64,000 bases of DNA from Paenibacillus sp. (GTDB lineage: Bacteria > Bacillota > Bacilli > Paenibacillales > YIM-B00363). Positions 62,304 through 64,000 of this stretch are shown here, piece after piece. The notes beneath the pieces are model-generated. The model did no database searches, had not been told where the DNA came from, and saw only the letters and a list, made by a program, of their open reading frames with translations. Where the stretch lies: NCBI RefSeq assembly GCF_035645195.1, contig NZ_DASQNA010000045.1, forward strand, positions 62,001 to 126,000, in the 5' to 3' direction. The position numbers were made by a program, and so were the translations under genes. Position 1 is the first letter of the stretch. Each line of letters begins with the position of its first letter.

Positions 62304-63371
62304 GTGGGGATAGGCGAGGTTCGAATCGGCGTCCTGGGCTTCGCGCACGGGCACGTGAACGGGTACTGCGAGGAATGGCGGCGGCAAGCGCACGGCGTCG
62401 CCGTGACGGCCGGTTGGGACCATGACGCGGCGCGGGCGTCCCGCGCGGCGGAGACGCACGGGATCGCGCTGTGCGCCGACGCCAGGGAGCTGCTGCGCCG
62501 CGGCGACGTCGACGCGGTCGTCATCGCCGCCGAGACGTCGCTTCACGCGGAGCTGGTCGAGCTGGCGGCGGAAGCCGGCAAGGCGATCGCGCTGCAGAAG
62601 CCGATGGCGCTGACGCTGGCCGAAGCGGACCGCATCGTGGAGGCGGTGGAGCGGCATCGCGTGCCGTTCACGGTTGCATGGCAAATGCGGGTCGATCCGC
62701 AGAACGCGAAGATGAAGGAGCTGCTGGACGGCGGAACGCTCGGGAAGGTGTTCTCCGTGCGCAGGCGCCACGGCCTTAGCGTCGGTCTGCAGCCGAGCTT
62801 CTTCGACTCCTGGCATGTGAACCCGCAGCACAATCGCGACATCTGGGCGGACGACGCCTCGCATCCGATCGATTTCCTGCATTGGCTGCTCGGCGTGCCG
62901 GAGACGGTCGTCGCGGAAATCGGGACGCTGCACGACGCGCGCATGCCGATGGACAACGGCGTCGCCGTCTTCCGGTACGGCGGCGGCCCGATCGCCGAGG
63001 TGAACTGCTCGTTCACGTGCGCCGCGGCCGAGAATACGACCGAAATCGTCTGCGAGCGCGGGACGATCGTCCAAAATTACGGCGACGCGATCAGCTGCAA
63101 CGCGCCGAGGCCGGCCGATGCGCCGGGGCTCAAATGGTACTCGACGGAAGACAATCGATGGATCGATTCCGGCATCGCGACGCCGGCGTCGCACTTCGAC
63201 CGTATCCGCGCTTTGGCCGGACCGCTGGCCGCGTTCTTCCGCGGCGAACGGCCGCCGATCGCGACGGCGGAAGAAGGGCGCGCGTCGCTTAGGATGACGC
63301 TCGCGACGTACGTCGCCGCTAGAGAAGGGCGGCGGGTGCGAATCGACGAAGACGCGGTCGCGGGCGTGTAA
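62304..63371 (+). CDS. Gfo/Idh/MocA-family oxidoreductase
   Basis: The 355-residue protein has an N-terminal Rossmann strand (IGVLGFAHGHVNGY) that lacks the standard GxGxxG; the EKP position reads ALQKPMALTLAE, so the glutamate is replaced by glutamine. The rest follows the family fold. GTG 62304 lies six bases after AAGGGGG; ATG 62298 touches that site. The altered motifs suggest a divergent subgroup. It is probably activated through the site at 62187. Confidence 0.82.
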   Translation: MGIGEVRIGVLGFAHGHVNGYCEEWRRQAHGVAVTAGWDHDAARASRAAETHGIALCADARELLRRGDVDAVVIAAETSLHAELVELAAEAGKAIALQKPMALTLAEADRIVEAVERHRVPFTVAWQMRVDPQNAKMKELLDGGTLGKVFSVRRRHGLSVGLQPSFFDSWHVNPQHNRDIWADDASHPIDFLHWLLGVPETVVAEIGTLHDARMPMDNGVAVFRYGGGPIAEVNCSFTCAAAENTTEIVCERGTIVQNYGDAISCNAPRPADAPGLKWYSTEDNRWIDSGIATPASHFDRIRALAGPLAAFFRGERPPIATAEEGRASLRMTLATYVAAREGRRVRIDEDAVAGV

Positions 63372-63473
63372 CGAAACAAAGCGTAAAAAGGAAATGCAAA
63401 CTATTTTACTCCGAAAAGGGAGGTGGAGCTTTCGGCGGAGGAGCGGCGCACAGACTTCGTCGAAAGCGATTAC

Positions 63474-64000
63474 ATGGCACTCAAAATCGGCATCGTCGGA
63501 ATGAACGGCATCGGAAAGCAGCATGCGGCATGTTACAAAAAGGAACCGCTGGCGGATTTGGTCGCGGTTTGCGACGTCGTGAAGGAGCGTGCGGACGCGG
63601 CGGCGGAGACGTTCGGCGTTAAGGCGTATTACAGCCTGAAGGATATGCTCGAGAACGAGCCGGACCTCGACATCGTCGACGTGACGACGGGCGGCATCGA
63701 CAACGGCAGCTGGCATTTCGAGCCGGCGATGGAAGCGGTGGAGGCCGGCAAGCACGTGCTCGTGGAGAAGCCGCTCTGCCACGATATTACGGAAGCTCGG
63801 GAGCTGTACGCGCTCGCGGAGCGGAAGAAAGTGTACTTAGGCTGCAACTTGAACCACTACTTCACCCCGCCGGCAGAAAAAGCGATGGAATACATCAACG
63901 GCGGAGGCGTCGGCGAATTGGTGTACTGCTTGCTGAAGATGGGCTTCAACGGCGGCGAAGCCGGATACGCCGCGGCGGGATCCCCGAAAATCAAAGGCCA
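63474..64000 (+). CDS. Gfo/Idh/MocA-family oxidoreductase, N-terminal part (cut by window end)
   Basis: The frame is open for 175 codons to the window end. It shows the Rossmann motif GIVGMNGIGKQH, the EKP motif in LVEKPLCHDITE and NLNHYFTPPAEKA. The ribosome site before ATG 63474 is weak; an in-frame GTG at 63423 is possible but its GGGAGG overlaps the codon. It follows another oxidoreductase by about 100 bp and resembles the one at 58728 more than the one at 62304. Confidence 0.83.
   Translation, partial: MALKIGIVGMNGIGKQHAACYKKEPLADLVAVCDVVKERADAAAETFGVKAYYSLKDMLENEPDLDIVDVTTGGIDNGSWHFEPAMEAVEAGKHVLVEKPLCHDITEARELYALAERKKVYLGCNLNHYFTPPAEKAMEYINGGGVGELVYCLLKMGFNGGEAGYAAAGSPKIKG

Noticed and set aside
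61545-63782. A 745-codon minus-strand open frame opposite the sulfatase and oxidoreductases.
   Set aside because: It has Arg/His-rich composition without family motifs and spans three real genes and an intergenic terminator.
1-64000. CRISPR arrays, tRNA or rRNA genes, insertion sequences, prophage genes or riboswitches.
   Set aside because: No regularly spaced repeats, no transposase or integrase motifs, and no recognisable structural RNA were found by eye. A covariance-model search could still find a small RNA that I cannot see.

Overview
This window looks like a chromosomal segment of a high-GC member of the Paenibacillaceae (Paenibacillus or Cohnella type). The evidence is strong GGAGG-type ribosome binding sites, frequent GTG and TTG starts, rho-independent terminators, lipobox-bearing substrate-binding proteins, a YesM/YesN-type two-component system beside LplA/LplB/LplC-type transporter genes, and many AraC, LacI and GntR regulators. 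No rRNA, tRNA, CRISPR array, phage gene or transposase was seen. Almost everything serves uptake and catabolism of carbohydrates or glycoconjugates.

Layout. (A) 1-15613: a cut-off AraC regulator on the minus strand, a 324-bp regulatory region, then a long co-directional block. The block holds a giant substrate-binding protein with extra ligand-binding modules, a permease pair, an NHL beta-propeller/TPR membrane protein, a Yip1-like membrane protein, a DUF5696 protein, a second permease pair, a second binding protein, a Gfo/Idh/MocA oxidoreductase and a PhyH dioxygenase. (B) 15680-20994: a coupled set of LacI regulator, Gfo/Idh/MocA oxidoreductase, an unrecognised 71-residue ORF, a zinc-type dehydrogenase, a sugar isomerase/epimerase and a second dehydrogenase, closed by a terminator. 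(C) 21166-32246: mixed genes: a membrane protein, a small heme-copper-oxidase-like protein, a cupin, a STAND/LuxR regulator, a 1732-residue secreted protein with two putative hydrolase domains, a LysM/HEAT protein and an SDR. (D) 32357-35961: a nitrate/sulfonate-type ABC importer and a convergent AraC regulator.

(E) 36141-48613: a GntR/LacI-hybrid (AraR-like) regulator, a GH78-like rhamnosidase, a binding protein, a beta-propeller fused to an ABC permease, a second permease and a large DUF5722 protein. Palindromic GTATAC-centred sites lie at three good promoters here, so this reads as a local regulon. (F) 48686-55755: a YesM-like kinase, a YesN-like regulator and an LplABC-type transporter. 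(G) 55801-64000: two PhyH dioxygenases, two AraC regulators, three Gfo/Idh/MocA oxidoreductases (the last cut by the window end) and a cysteine-type sulfatase. Two promoters in G share a 33-bp element at the same distance from the -10.

How the parts may work together: extracellular or membrane-bound proteins bind or cut glycans, CUT1-type importers take up the products, and oxidoreductases, isomerases, dioxygenases and a sulfatase process them. The four CUT1 permease pairs have no ATPase in the window, so they probably share one encoded elsewhere. The best candidates for an undescribed system are block A (two importers wrapped around NHL/Yip1/DUF5696 genes) and the propeller-permease fusion in block E. 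Substrates cannot be read from the sequence.
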